In this document: positions 32,420-40,728 of the stretch, one piece after another
Layout: every line of letters begins with the position of its first letter
Numbering within the stretch: position 1 is the stretch's first letter
Origin: an uncultured Lachnospiraceae bacterium
GTDB taxonomy: Bacteria > Bacillota > Clostridia > Lachnospirales > Lachnospiraceae
DNA length: 52,860 nt
Direction: 5' to 3'
Assembly: GCA_910589195.1 (NCBI GenBank)
Contig: CAJUTC010000021.1
Span: 1-52,860 of the forward strand
Notes under the pieces: generated by a model
What the model was told of the DNA's origin: nothing
Databases searched by the model: none
The model's input: the letters and a program-made list of their open reading frames with translations, nothing else
Made by a program: the position numbers and the translations under genes

Positions 32420-32923
32420 ATGGAAATTGAACTCAATATGGAAATCGAACGCAAATATCTGGTAGAACAGCTTCCCCAACACTATCAATTATATAAGTTC
32501 CATTCCATCCAACAAGGCTATTTATGTACCTCACCTGTGGTACGGATCCGAAAAGAAGACCAGGATTATTATCTTACGTATAAAGGAAGCGGGCTTTTAG
32601 CCCGTGAAGAGTACAATCTTCCCCTTACGAAAGAAGCTTATGAACATCTGGTTCAAAAAATCGACGGAATCCTTCTGTCTAAGCGAAGATACCGAATTCC
32701 CCTTTCCGACGCATATTCCTCATCCCTTCCAAAGCCAAAACATACCGACGGTCTTATGATTGAACTGGATATTTTTGAAGGAATATATCAGGGCTTGGTT
32801 TTAGCTGAGGTGGAATTTCCTTCTGTAGAGGAAGCCCAACATTTTGCCCCGCCCTCCTGGTTCGGAAGAGATGTTACGTTAAGCGGAGAATACCAAAACA
32901 GCAAGTTAAGCGCCGGCAAATAA
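32420..32923 (+). CDS. CYTH-domain protein (triphosphate tunnel metalloenzyme)
   Basis: 167 aa. The N-terminal MEIERKYLV carries the ExExK signature that binds metal and triphosphate. Further basic and acidic residues of the tunnel follow (VVRIRKED, YYLTYKGSG, LSKRRYRIPL, IELDIFEG, LAEVEFPSVEEA). Members hydrolyse inorganic triphosphate or thiamine triphosphate, or make cAMP. Without the additional domains of class IV cyclases, a tripolyphosphatase role is most likely. GAGG precedes the ATG; an internal ATG at 32438 would start directly at MEIERK. It is a single plus-strand gene, with its stop inside a hairpin at 32910-32933. Confidence 0.9.
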   Translation: MEIELNMEIERKYLVEQLPQHYQLYKFHSIQQGYLCTSPVVRIRKEDQDYYLTYKGSGLLAREEYNLPLTKEAYEHLVQKIDGILLSKRRYRIPLSDAYSSSLPKPKHTDGLMIELDIFEGIYQGLVLAEVEFPSVEEAQHFAPPSWFGRDVTLSGEYQNSKLSAGK

Positions 32924-32933
32924 CTGCCGACGC
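32910..32933. terminator. Hairpin at the CYTH/mglC convergent junction
   Basis: GCGCCGGCA and TGCCGACGC form a 9-bp stem with one mismatch around AATAAC, covering the CYTH stop codon and ending 13 bases before the mglC stop. There is no clear T tract. Confidence 0.4.
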
Positions 32934-32946
32934 TTATTGATAAATG

Positions 32947-33936
32947 TTACTTCTTTGCAATATACTTGCGGATATCCAACGCGATGGAAACGATAATTAC
33001 GATACCTTGTACAATATACTGGTAGTTGGTTTCCAACCCCAAAAACTGCATAGCAGATTTCAAAAGCTCAAATACCAAAACACCGATCAATACGCCAGAT
33101 ACTTTACCAACACCACCGTTTACGGATACGCCGCCAATGGTACATGCCGCAATTGCTTCCAGCTCATAGCCGTTACCCATGTTAACCGAAGTTCCGCCTG
33201 CTTTTGCCCCCAAAAGGAAGCCAGCCAGCGCGTACAGCATAGCAGCCATAACGTAGATAATAATCTTGCTGCGCTTTACATTTACGCCAGATACTTCTGC
33301 CGCCTGCTCATTGCCTCCGATGGCATACATATACTTGCCGTGAGGTGTCATATTATATAGGAACCACATTAGAATTCCCACAACAAGGGCAATCCAGAAT
33401 AGGAAGGGGATCTTTAAAAAGCTTCCGGTCGCTACATACGTATAATCATTCCGGTATCCGCCGATAGGCGTTGCGTCCGTATAAACAAGGCAAATGCCGT
33501 AAACCATAAGCTGCATACCCAAAGTTCCGATAAACGCCGGCACACTGAGATAAGAAACCACAAGGCCATTGATTAATCCAAAAATAGCGCAAAACAGCAT
33601 TACAAAAATCAGTACCAGGAAAACATTAAATGTGGGCAGATTCTTGGTCAGTTCAAAATGCCCGGAATAATCCGGCTTCTGAAGCAGCGTACCGGAAATA
33701 CAGGCAGCCAGGCCAACCATACGGCCTGCTGAAAGATCTGTACCTTTCGTAATCAGGCATCCGGATACGCCTACCGCGATAATAAAACGGGGCGCTACAT
33801 TCAGCGCAATGCTTTGTAAGTTCCGTGGTGTGAAAAATTTGGGCCGCATAATGCCAGTATAAATTACCAGAAGACCTAACACACAGATAATCCCGTAATT
33901 AATAAGGAATTGCTTCCAATCCATCTTTTTACTCAT
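32947..33936 (-). CDS. mglC: Galactose-type sugar ABC transporter permease
   Basis: A 329-aa RbsC/MglC-family permease with about nine to ten hydrophobic segments. Diagnostic stretches are ITKGTDLSAGRMVGLAA after the second helix, YAIGGNEQAAEVSGVNVKRSK (the cytoplasmic loop that contacts the ATPase) and EAIAACTIGGVSVNGGVGKVSG. It forms the membrane channel for an Mgl-type importer. GGGAGG precedes the ATG, 13 bases after mglA. The assignment to galactose or methyl-galactoside rather than ribose rests on the closely MglB-like binding protein upstream. Confidence 0.92.
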   Translation of the reverse strand: MSKKMDWKQFLINYGIICVLGLLVIYTGIMRPKFFTPRNLQSIALNVAPRFIIAVGVSGCLITKGTDLSAGRMVGLAACISGTLLQKPDYSGHFELTKNLPTFNVFLVLIFVMLFCAIFGLINGLVVSYLSVPAFIGTLGMQLMVYGICLVYTDATPIGGYRNDYTYVATGSFLKIPFLFWIALVVGILMWFLYNMTPHGKYMYAIGGNEQAAEVSGVNVKRSKIIIYVMAAMLYALAGFLLGAKAGGTSVNMGNGYELEAIAACTIGGVSVNGGVGKVSGVLIGVLVFELLKSAMQFLGLETNYQYIVQGIVIIVSIALDIRKYIAKK

Positions 33937-33949
33937 TCTTTTTTCCTCC

Positions 33950-35464
33950 CTATTTGTCGAACTGAGTCGCGTAACTCATAATCTTCTCCTGGGTTGCCTC
34001 ATCACCTTCCAGCTCACCGGTTACATGGCCATTACACATAACCACAATCCGGTTGGACATACCAAGAAGCTCCGGCATCTCGGATGAAATCATAATAATC
34101 GACTTGCCTTGGTTCACTAAATCAATCATAATCTGGTAAATCTCGTATTTTGCGCCTACATCAATTCCCCTGGTAGGCTCATCCATAATCAACACATCCG
34201 GATTATTCGCCAGCCATCTTGCGATAATTACCTTCTGCTGATTTCCTCCGGATAATGACTGGATTAATGTTTTACTGCTTGGGGTTTTGATGCTTAATTT
34301 ACCCACATTATCCTGAACCAGGTTTTCAATCTTTTTATGGTTTAGCATGGCGCCGCCTTCTAAATACTGAGTTAGCGAGGAAATCGATACATTATCCGCA
34401 ATGGAAAGGCATCCTAAAATGCCGGTTCCACGGCGGTCTTCCGTAATCATTCCGATTCCGCTCCGGATCGCGTCAGCAGGCCGCTTAATATTCGTTTTCT
34501 GGCCTTTAATCAGAACTTCGCCGCTGGCAATCCCCCTCATGCCAAAAATCGCTTCCATAATCTCTGTCCGCTGGGCGCCTACCAAACCTCCAAAGCCTAA
34601 AATCTCGCCTTTGCGCAGCTTAAAGGAACAGTGCTGGAAAGAACGGGCATGGATGGAGCAAAGATCCTTAACCTCCAAAACCACCTCGTCAGTTCGATAA
34701 TCCCCTTTGGGAGGATATACATTGGTTAATTCGCGGCCTACCATCTGGCGCACGATTTCATCATCTGAAATATCCTTAACTTCCCAGGAACCCACATAAG
34801 TTCCATCCCGCATGATGGTAATATCATCGGCTATCTGCCGGATCTCCGCCATCTTGTGGGAAATATATATCATAGCAACACCTCTGGATTTTAAATCCCG
34901 GATAATCCGAAACAGGGCTTCTACTTCATTATCCGTCAAAGAAGAGGTGGGTTCGTCCAAAATCACCAGATTCGCGTTCTGGGAAACTGCTTTCGCAATC
35001 TCCACTGACTGCATTTGCCCGATGGAAAGTGTACCTAACTTTGCCTTCGGATCAAAATCCATCTTCACATCTTTTAACCATTTTTCGGCTTCCTCATTCA
35101 TGGTTTTATGGTCAACCATGCCAAAAGGCCCGATCTTTTTCATGGGATACCGTCCCAAATACATATTTTCCGCAATCGTCCGCTCCGGAATCGGCTGCAG
35201 TTCCTGATGCACCATAGCCAGGCCTTTATGTAGCGCGTCATCCGGATTTTCAATTGTTGTAATGTTGCCGTCAATTTTAATCATTCCGGTATCCATCTTA
35301 TAAATACCGAACAAACATTTCATCAGTGTTGATTTCCCCGCACCATTTTCCCCCATCAGAGCATGGACCGTTCCAGGGCGTACCTTCAGATGCACACCGT
35401 CTAAGGCCTTTACACCCGGGAAGCTTTTCGATACATTTTCCATTTCCAGCCTGTATTCTGCCAT
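33950..35464 (-). CDS. mglA: Galactose-type sugar ABC transporter ATP-binding protein
   Basis: 504 aa with two fused ABC domains. The first has Walker A GENGAGKST, signature LSIGQMQSVEIAKA and Walker B LVILDEPTSSL. The second has the degenerate Walker A (FGGLVGAQRTE) normal for this sugar-importer class, signature LSGGNQQKVIIARWL and Walker B VLIMDEPTRGID. It powers import through MglC. The start at 35464 (MAEYRLE) follows AAAGGAG. It is separated from mglB by a terminator-like hairpin, so it is probably made at a lower level than the binding protein. Confidence 0.94.
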   Translation of the reverse strand: MAEYRLEMENVSKSFPGVKALDGVHLKVRPGTVHALMGENGAGKSTLMKCLFGIYKMDTGMIKIDGNITTIENPDDALHKGLAMVHQELQPIPERTIAENMYLGRYPMKKIGPFGMVDHKTMNEEAEKWLKDVKMDFDPKAKLGTLSIGQMQSVEIAKAVSQNANLVILDEPTSSLTDNEVEALFRIIRDLKSRGVAMIYISHKMAEIRQIADDITIMRDGTYVGSWEVKDISDDEIVRQMVGRELTNVYPPKGDYRTDEVVLEVKDLCSIHARSFQHCSFKLRKGEILGFGGLVGAQRTEIMEAIFGMRGIASGEVLIKGQKTNIKRPADAIRSGIGMITEDRRGTGILGCLSIADNVSISSLTQYLEGGAMLNHKKIENLVQDNVGKLSIKTPSSKTLIQSLSGGNQQKVIIARWLANNPDVLIMDEPTRGIDVGAKYEIYQIMIDLVNQGKSIIMISSEMPELLGMSNRIVVMCNGHVTGELEGDEATQEKIMSYATQFDK

Positions 35465-35480
35465 CCCTTCGTCTCCTTTC

Positions 35481-35512
35481 AAAAAATAGGGTGTATCAGA
35501 AGATACACCCTA
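35481..35512 (-). terminator. Attenuating terminator between mglB and mglA
   Basis: On the minus strand TAGGGTGTATC pairs perfectly (11 bp) with GATACACCCTA around a 4-base loop and is followed by TTTTTT. It lies 21 bases after the mglB stop and 17 bases before mglA. The T tract makes it a canonical Rho-independent terminator; partial read-through would feed mglAC. Confidence 0.85.
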
Positions 35513-35533
35513 TATAAGCAAATTTGAATCTAA

Positions 35534-36685
35534 TTACTTAAGAGCGTCTAATACTTCCTGAGCATTCTCTGTCGTAACCTTGGTATAGTCAACCATATTA
35601 ACCGGAGCAACGTCTTCTCCCTGTAAGAACTGAACCGCAATATCTGCCGCGGACTTAGCCTGCGCAATGTGATCGTTAAATACGGTACCGGTCATCTTGC
35701 CGTCTAATACGTTCTGAACTGCCTCAGTTAACGCATCAACGCCTACTAAGTAAATATCTTCATTTACAGTACGTCCTGCCGCTTCGATTGCCTGCAGCGC
35801 TCCAAGAGCCATAGCATCGTTGTTGCAGAATACAACTTCTACGTCATCGCCAAACAGGGTTAACGCATCCTGGGTTAACTGCTGGCCCTTAGCCTGATCC
35901 CAGTCACCACGCTGCATAAACAGCTCTTCTACTTCTTTTCCCGCGTCGGTTAATGCCTTAACAGAGAACTCGGTTCTGTACTGAGCGTCTACGTTCTCTG
36001 GATCGCCCTGGATCATAATGTAGGAAATCTTTCCGTCGCCGTTGATATCACCGCCGTTAGAGGTTTCTAAGATTTCTTCGCCCTGGAATGTACCAGACTG
36101 TCTTGCGTCACAGCCTACATAAGTAGCCTTAATGCCTTCAGCAGCCCATCTGTCCTCTTCTTCTACATCTGGCTCACGGTTAATATAAACAACTGGGATG
36201 CCTGCTTCATTACACTTATCTGTAATCTGAGGAGCGGAAGAAGCCTGTACCAGGTTCAGGATCAGCACATCAACTCCAGAAGTGATAAAGTTGTCAATCT
36301 GGTTGGACTGCTCTGCCTGATCTCCCTTACCATCCTGGATGGTAATGTTCTCAGCCTTAAAGCCTAAATCTTCTACCAGATATCTCTCTAATTCGTTGCG
36401 GTATAAGGTCATGAAGTTGTCATCAAACTTATAAATGGAAATACCAACCTTTACATTAGAAGCATCAAAATCACCTGCTGCCTCTTTTACTTCCTCTGCA
36501 GTGGTTTCTGCTGCTTCTTCAGCCTCTTTTGCAGTGGTTTCTTCAGCCTTTGCAGTAGTTTCCTCTGCTTTTGCAGTTGTGGTTTCAGCCGCTGTTGTTT
36601 CTGTGCTGCCGCCGCTGCAAGCTGCCATGGAAAGCGCCATTGTAGATGCTAATCCAACTGCCATAACCTTTTTTAATAATTTCAT
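35534..36685 (-). CDS. mglB: Galactose/methyl-galactoside-binding lipoprotein
   Basis: 383 aa. A lipoprotein signal (MKLLKKVMAVGLASTMALSMAAC) carries the lipid-modified Cys. A Thr/Glu/Ala linker made of repeated TTAKAEE units follows, then a type I periplasmic-binding-protein fold starting NVKVGISIYKFDDNFM. Like E. coli MglB it has a calcium loop (DINGDGKIS) and sugar-contact segments INREP, NNDAMALGALQA and VGVDAL. The start at 36685 has GGGAGGAG upstream; the open frame reaches 36736. It has 200 bases of AT-rich upstream sequence and probably its own promoter, which I could not fix with confidence. Confidence 0.93.
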   Translation of the reverse strand: MKLLKKVMAVGLASTMALSMAACSGGSTETTAAETTTAKAEETTAKAEETTAKEAEEAAETTAEEVKEAAGDFDASNVKVGISIYKFDDNFMTLYRNELERYLVEDLGFKAENITIQDGKGDQAEQSNQIDNFITSGVDVLILNLVQASSAPQITDKCNEAGIPVVYINREPDVEEEDRWAAEGIKATYVGCDARQSGTFQGEEILETSNGGDINGDGKISYIMIQGDPENVDAQYRTEFSVKALTDAGKEVEELFMQRGDWDQAKGQQLTQDALTLFGDDVEVVFCNNDAMALGALQAIEAAGRTVNEDIYLVGVDALTEAVQNVLDGKMTGTVFNDHIAQAKSAADIAVQFLQGEDVAPVNMVDYTKVTTENAQEVLDALK

Positions 36686-36885
36686 AAAAATCTCCTCCCT
36701 ACTGGAAATATTTTGATTGATTGGCACCTTTGCCATATCAACAGCTATAGTTTACCTTATTTTTATGCATTTTTCCATATGATTTTTTTTAATTTCTTAT
36801 GAAATTTCTTTGAATCTTTGTCTATTTGCAACGAGCATCTTATACGCATTTTGTTTGATCTGCCACGGAAACCAGATACCGCATT

Positions 36886-37911
36886 TTAATTGCGGAACAT
36901 GGCTTTCTGCCCGGCCCAATAGTAAATTTTATCCTCCAATTCAATCTTTTCCTTAGGATCCTCTCCCAACGCAAGCGCTGCTGCAATCGTAATAATCGCA
37001 TCTGCGTATTCCGTCCGGTCACACTGCACCGTTCCTAAAAGATTTCCCCGTTCCAGAGCCGCTATTCCCTGGGGGGTTCCGTCAATTCCTACAATATTGA
37101 TAGGATCGGTTACCTGAAGCCGCTGGATGGCGTCAATGGCTCCAAGTGCCATATCGTCATTATTGCTGATAACCAGCTCGATTTGTCCCGGAAACTCTTC
37201 CAGCCACTGTTCCATCATGGCCGATGCCTGGCTTCTTTCCCAATTCGCTATCCCGCCTGTCAGCTTTTCTAAAGGCACGCCACCGTCCATTAACGTCTGG
37301 ATCGACCATTCTGTTCGGATTAACGAATCCTGGTGGCTGGTTTCCCCCTCTAACAGAACGTAATTTACCTTCCCGTCACCATTATAATCGATGCTTAAGG
37401 GATCTGCCTGGTATGCTTTTACAACGATTTCACCCTGGAGCATGGCCGACTCTTTTGGAGATGTGCCTACATAATATAATTTCTCCCACAGATTTAAGTC
37501 TTCTTCCACTGGCTCCCGGTTAAAAAATACAATGGGCACGTCTGCCCCGATAGCTTTATCGATCATCACCGATGCCATGGAGCGATCCACCAGATTTACA
37601 CAAAGCGCGTCATAGCCCAAAGAAAACATCCGCTCTGCCTGGCTGTTTTGGGTATTCTGGTTTTCCTTTGCGTCTTCTATATTCAGCACAACCTTGATTC
37701 CGGTTTCCTGCTCGTAACGTTTTGCCTGTTCCTCTAAAGCCTGCCGGACATTTCCGATAAAGGTATCATCACCCTGATATAAAAGGATCCCTAAGCGGAT
37801 TGCGTGCTTTTCTTTTTCCTCTGTTTCTCCCACGCTCCTTCCTGTCCAAATCCAAACGGCGGCAACACCTGCCAGGCAGGCAGACCACAAGAGCCACATT
37901 GATTTTTTCAT
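36886..37911 (-). CDS. Membrane-anchored MglB-like sugar-binding protein
   Basis: 341 aa. After a hydrophobic N-terminus (SMWLLWSACLAGVAAVWIW), which reads as a signal anchor but contains a Cys at position 12, comes an MglB-like fold. It retains a calcium loop (DYNGDGKVN), FFNREP, SNNDDMALGAIDAIQ and VGIDGTPQG, so galactose-like binding is likely. It differs from MglB in having no Thr/Glu linker. Its place, directly behind the sensor kinase and another anchored binding protein and before mglB, suggests it presents sugar to the kinase instead of importing it, which is inference. Seventeen bases separate it from the preceding gene. Confidence 0.85.
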   Translation of the reverse strand: MKKSMWLLWSACLAGVAAVWIWTGRSVGETEEKEKHAIRLGILLYQGDDTFIGNVRQALEEQAKRYEQETGIKVVLNIEDAKENQNTQNSQAERMFSLGYDALCVNLVDRSMASVMIDKAIGADVPIVFFNREPVEEDLNLWEKLYYVGTSPKESAMLQGEIVVKAYQADPLSIDYNGDGKVNYVLLEGETSHQDSLIRTEWSIQTLMDGGVPLEKLTGGIANWERSQASAMMEQWLEEFPGQIELVISNNDDMALGAIDAIQRLQVTDPINIVGIDGTPQGIAALERGNLLGTVQCDRTEYADAIITIAAALALGEDPKEKIELEDKIYYWAGQKAMFRN

Positions 37912-37928
37912 AGTAATCCCTTCTTTCG

Positions 37929-38903
37929 CTAATATATCGGATACAGCATTTTTTCATAGACCGGATTGCGCAAATCTTCTTTCGTAATGTAGTAAACTTC
38001 CATATTTGTCTGTTCTTTTAAATTTCCGCCGCCCTGAATGGCCTCTACTGCCTTTTCCACGCTTAAATACCCTTCGTCAAACCAGTTGTGAACCACCAGA
38101 CCCTGGATGATTCCTTTATCTAAGTAATTCAAAATCCGATTGGTGCCGCCAATTCCGTATAATTTTGGTATCCGCACGCCATTCATACTGATTTCCTCAA
38201 GCATACCTGCCGCTTCTTCCAGGCTGTTTTCATCCAACGCGATTATGACACCATTCTGGCTGTATCGGGAAATGGCGTCCTCCATTAAAACGACGCTATC
38301 CGAATCCGATTGGGTGACAATAAGCGAAATGGGAACATCCACATCCATAAAAGCCTGATAAATCCCATCATACAGATCTCTGGCATATCCATATTCCAAC
38401 CCTTTTGTAAACAGATATACTGGCATATTCTTATGGTTTTTCCTGACCGCTTCCCCTAGAAGCTTTCCTGCTTCCATATAATCAATAGAAATCCCTGCTG
38501 CTGCCTGGACATGAGGAAATATGGTTCCCAGAATAACCAGCGGGCTGTTTAATACCATCCTGTCTAAACCAGCCATTGCTTCCACTGGATTAGCCGGAGA
38601 AAGGATCACAGCCTTTGCCCCGTCTGAAATTTCTCTGGCAATCAGGCCAAGCTGCTGTTCCTGATCATTTGGCTGATATAAAGTTATAAAATTCAAATCC
38701 ACATGGAGCTCTTGGGCCGCCCGATCCATGCCTTTTCGCAGTTTCTCGTAGTCTTCATCTGAGGAATCTTCCACAATTACGGATATTGGGTAAATTTCCG
38801 TTTTTTTCTCACGGATAATCAGATTTGTGGACGACATCAGATAGAGCAGCACCAAAATAACGGCAGAAACACCGAAAAACAGCCTATAAGTCTTCTGTTT
38901 CAT
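37929..38903 (-). CDS. Membrane-anchored divergent sugar-binding protein
   Basis: 324 aa. An uncleaved-looking N-terminal membrane segment (LFFGVSAVILVLLYLMSS) is followed by a type I periplasmic-binding-protein fold (YPISVIVEDSSDEDYEKLRKGM, AKAVILSPANPVEAM, IIALDENSLEEAAGML, LYGIGGTNRILNYLDKG). No calcium loop is seen, so it is further from MglB than its neighbour. It overlaps the 3' end of the kinase gene by 20 bases, with GGGAGG before its ATG, so its synthesis is coupled to the kinase. The likely role is extracellular sugar sensing for that kinase. Confidence 0.8.
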   Translation of the reverse strand: MKQKTYRLFFGVSAVILVLLYLMSSTNLIIREKKTEIYPISVIVEDSSDEDYEKLRKGMDRAAQELHVDLNFITLYQPNDQEQQLGLIAREISDGAKAVILSPANPVEAMAGLDRMVLNSPLVILGTIFPHVQAAAGISIDYMEAGKLLGEAVRKNHKNMPVYLFTKGLEYGYARDLYDGIYQAFMDVDVPISLIVTQSDSDSVVLMEDAISRYSQNGVIIALDENSLEEAAGMLEEISMNGVRIPKLYGIGGTNRILNYLDKGIIQGLVVHNWFDEGYLSVEKAVEAIQGGGNLKEQTNMEVYYITKEDLRNPVYEKMLYPIY

Positions 38904-40728
38904 TTTGCCTCCCTTTTTGCCTGCCGGATTCCTGCCTCAAAACCTCAGAGTAGGACACCGCCGGAAGATAAATCCGTATGGTGGTACCCTCATCCGGTTC
39001 TGATTCAATCGTAAGGCCATAATGTTCTCCAAAATAAAGCTTGATCCGCTCATTCACATTCCGCACGCCGATGCCTGACCCCCGCCCGGAAGGAACATGG
39101 GCCGTGCAGGTAAACAAGCTTTCCACCCGCTCCTTGGTCATCCCTAACCCATTATCCCGGATCACAAAACACAGGTACGGTTCCCGCTCCCCGATTTCCT
39201 CCCAAAGACTTGCCTGTATGAAAATCTCCCCATCTCCGTCCATAAATTCCATCCCATGGTAAATCGCGTTTTCCACCAAAGGCTGGAGCATCAATTTCAG
39301 ACTGGCTAGCTCCAAAACCTCTTCACTTGCTTCAATCTGATACGAAAATTTATTTTTAAACCGCATCTGCTGGATCATAAGATAATTTCGCACATGTTCC
39401 AGTTCATCCCCAACCGGAATAATGCTTTTTCCTTTGCTTAAGCTGATCCGGAAAAAGCGGGCCAGTGCCGTCACTACCTTTACCGCTTCCGATTTTTTCT
39501 CATTTTCCACCATCCAGACAATAATATCTAAGGTATTGTAAAGAAAATGAGGGTTAATCTGAGACTGGAGCGTATCAAATTCACTTTTTCGTTTGGATTC
39601 ATGTTCTGCCACAATGTCTTGCATCAATACCTGGATTTGACTGGCCATAGCTGCTATGGAGCGGCCTAGATGCTGGATTTCATAAGAACCTCCAATATAA
39701 ACCGAAGCGTCCAATTTCCCTTCTTCCAACTGGCGCACGGATTCTTCCAGCTTATGGATCGGGTTTGTAATTTTAGAGGAAATATAATAATTGATCACCG
39801 AAAGGATCAATAAAATTAAAAGCACAATAAATAAAATAAACAGCCGCGCTTTTATGCCTCCGAAGGATATTCCCTGAACCGGGGTAACGCCTACCAGCTT
39901 CCATCCAGTATAGCCCACCGATTTAACCGTTATATATCTGCGCTCTCCCTGAAACCGTTCCTCATAAGACCCGTCACGATACTGGGAAGCATTCTGATGG
40001 TTCTCCTGTACCCGGCCAGAATCGATAAGCTGGGCTTTAGGATGATAAATAATCTGCCCGTTATTACTGATTAGATAAATGTATCCCCCATTCCCCAGAG
40101 TTACGCTGTTTAAAAGCTGTTCTAAGCTGCTATAGCGGATATCAATTAATAATACGCCCTGACTTACGGAAGAACCTTTTGTAATTTCCACTGCTCTTGA
40201 CACAGAAATGACCCATCGATACTGAGTTTCCGAATTATCAAATACATACTGCACATGAGGGATAGAAAAATGAAGATTTTCTGCCTTTTCCAAAGCTTCC
40301 TGAAACCATGTTTCCTCTTTAATTGTAACTGTGGATTTTAGCCTGGCAGCCGGAACAGCCGTGACCAGTTCCCCATCTTTGGAAAACAAGGCAATGTTTT
40401 CTACGGAATCATCGTTGTTATCATACAGAAGTTTCATCTGTCCAAAAACAGAGTCGTCTGCAATATCCGTATTCTTTACTGCCCCATAGTAAAGGGTATC
40501 AGAAAGGCGCATAATATTCCTAAGATACGCATCCACGGATCGGTTTACCTGAGTCATTAAAATTTGGTTTTCGTTTTGCACCGCCTCAGTAAGCTGGTTG
40601 GAGAAACGGTCATACATAGACAGGCCAATCAGCATAATCGCAATCAGGGCTGTTATGGTAAAATAAATAAAAATAGAGTACCGAATCCCCATTTTGGAAA
40701 TAATCTGTCTTTGCCCTTTTTCCCCCAT
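38884..40728 (-). CDS. YesM-type sensor histidine kinase
   Basis: 614 aa. Two membrane segments (about residues 10-35 and 295-320) enclose an extracellular Cache-type sensor domain (LLDIRYSSLEQLLNSVTLGNGGYIYLI). A HAMP region follows (ITNPIHKLEESVRQLEEGKLD), then a His_kinase domain with QINPHFLYNTLD, in which His394 is the phosphorylation site. The C-terminal ATPase has LVENAIYHGM and RDNGLGM/GIGVRNVNERI. The ATG at 40728 overlaps the regulator stop by one base (TGATG). Together with YesN it should regulate the downstream sugar genes. Confidence 0.93.
   Translation of the reverse strand: MGEKGQRQIISKMGIRYSIFIYFTITALIAIMLIGLSMYDRFSNQLTEAVQNENQILMTQVNRSVDAYLRNIMRLSDTLYYGAVKNTDIADDSVFGQMKLLYDNNDDSVENIALFSKDGELVTAVPAARLKSTVTIKEETWFQEALEKAENLHFSIPHVQYVFDNSETQYRWVISVSRAVEITKGSSVSQGVLLIDIRYSSLEQLLNSVTLGNGGYIYLISNNGQIIYHPKAQLIDSGRVQENHQNASQYRDGSYEERFQGERRYITVKSVGYTGWKLVGVTPVQGISFGGIKARLFILFIVLLILLILSVINYYISSKITNPIHKLEESVRQLEEGKLDASVYIGGSYEIQHLGRSIAAMASQIQVLMQDIVAEHESKRKSEFDTLQSQINPHFLYNTLDIIVWMVENEKKSEAVKVVTALARFFRISLSKGKSIIPVGDELEHVRNYLMIQQMRFKNKFSYQIEASEEVLELASLKLMLQPLVENAIYHGMEFMDGDGEIFIQASLWEEIGEREPYLCFVIRDNGLGMTKERVESLFTCTAHVPSGRGSGIGVRNVNERIKLYFGEHYGLTIESEPDEGTTIRIYLPAVSYSEVLRQESGRQKGRQNETEDL

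Noticed and set aside
36770..36885. CcpA (cre) site upstream of mglB
   Set aside because: TTGCAACGAGCATC near 36826 resembles a cre site at first sight, but the central CG is out of register with the consensus.
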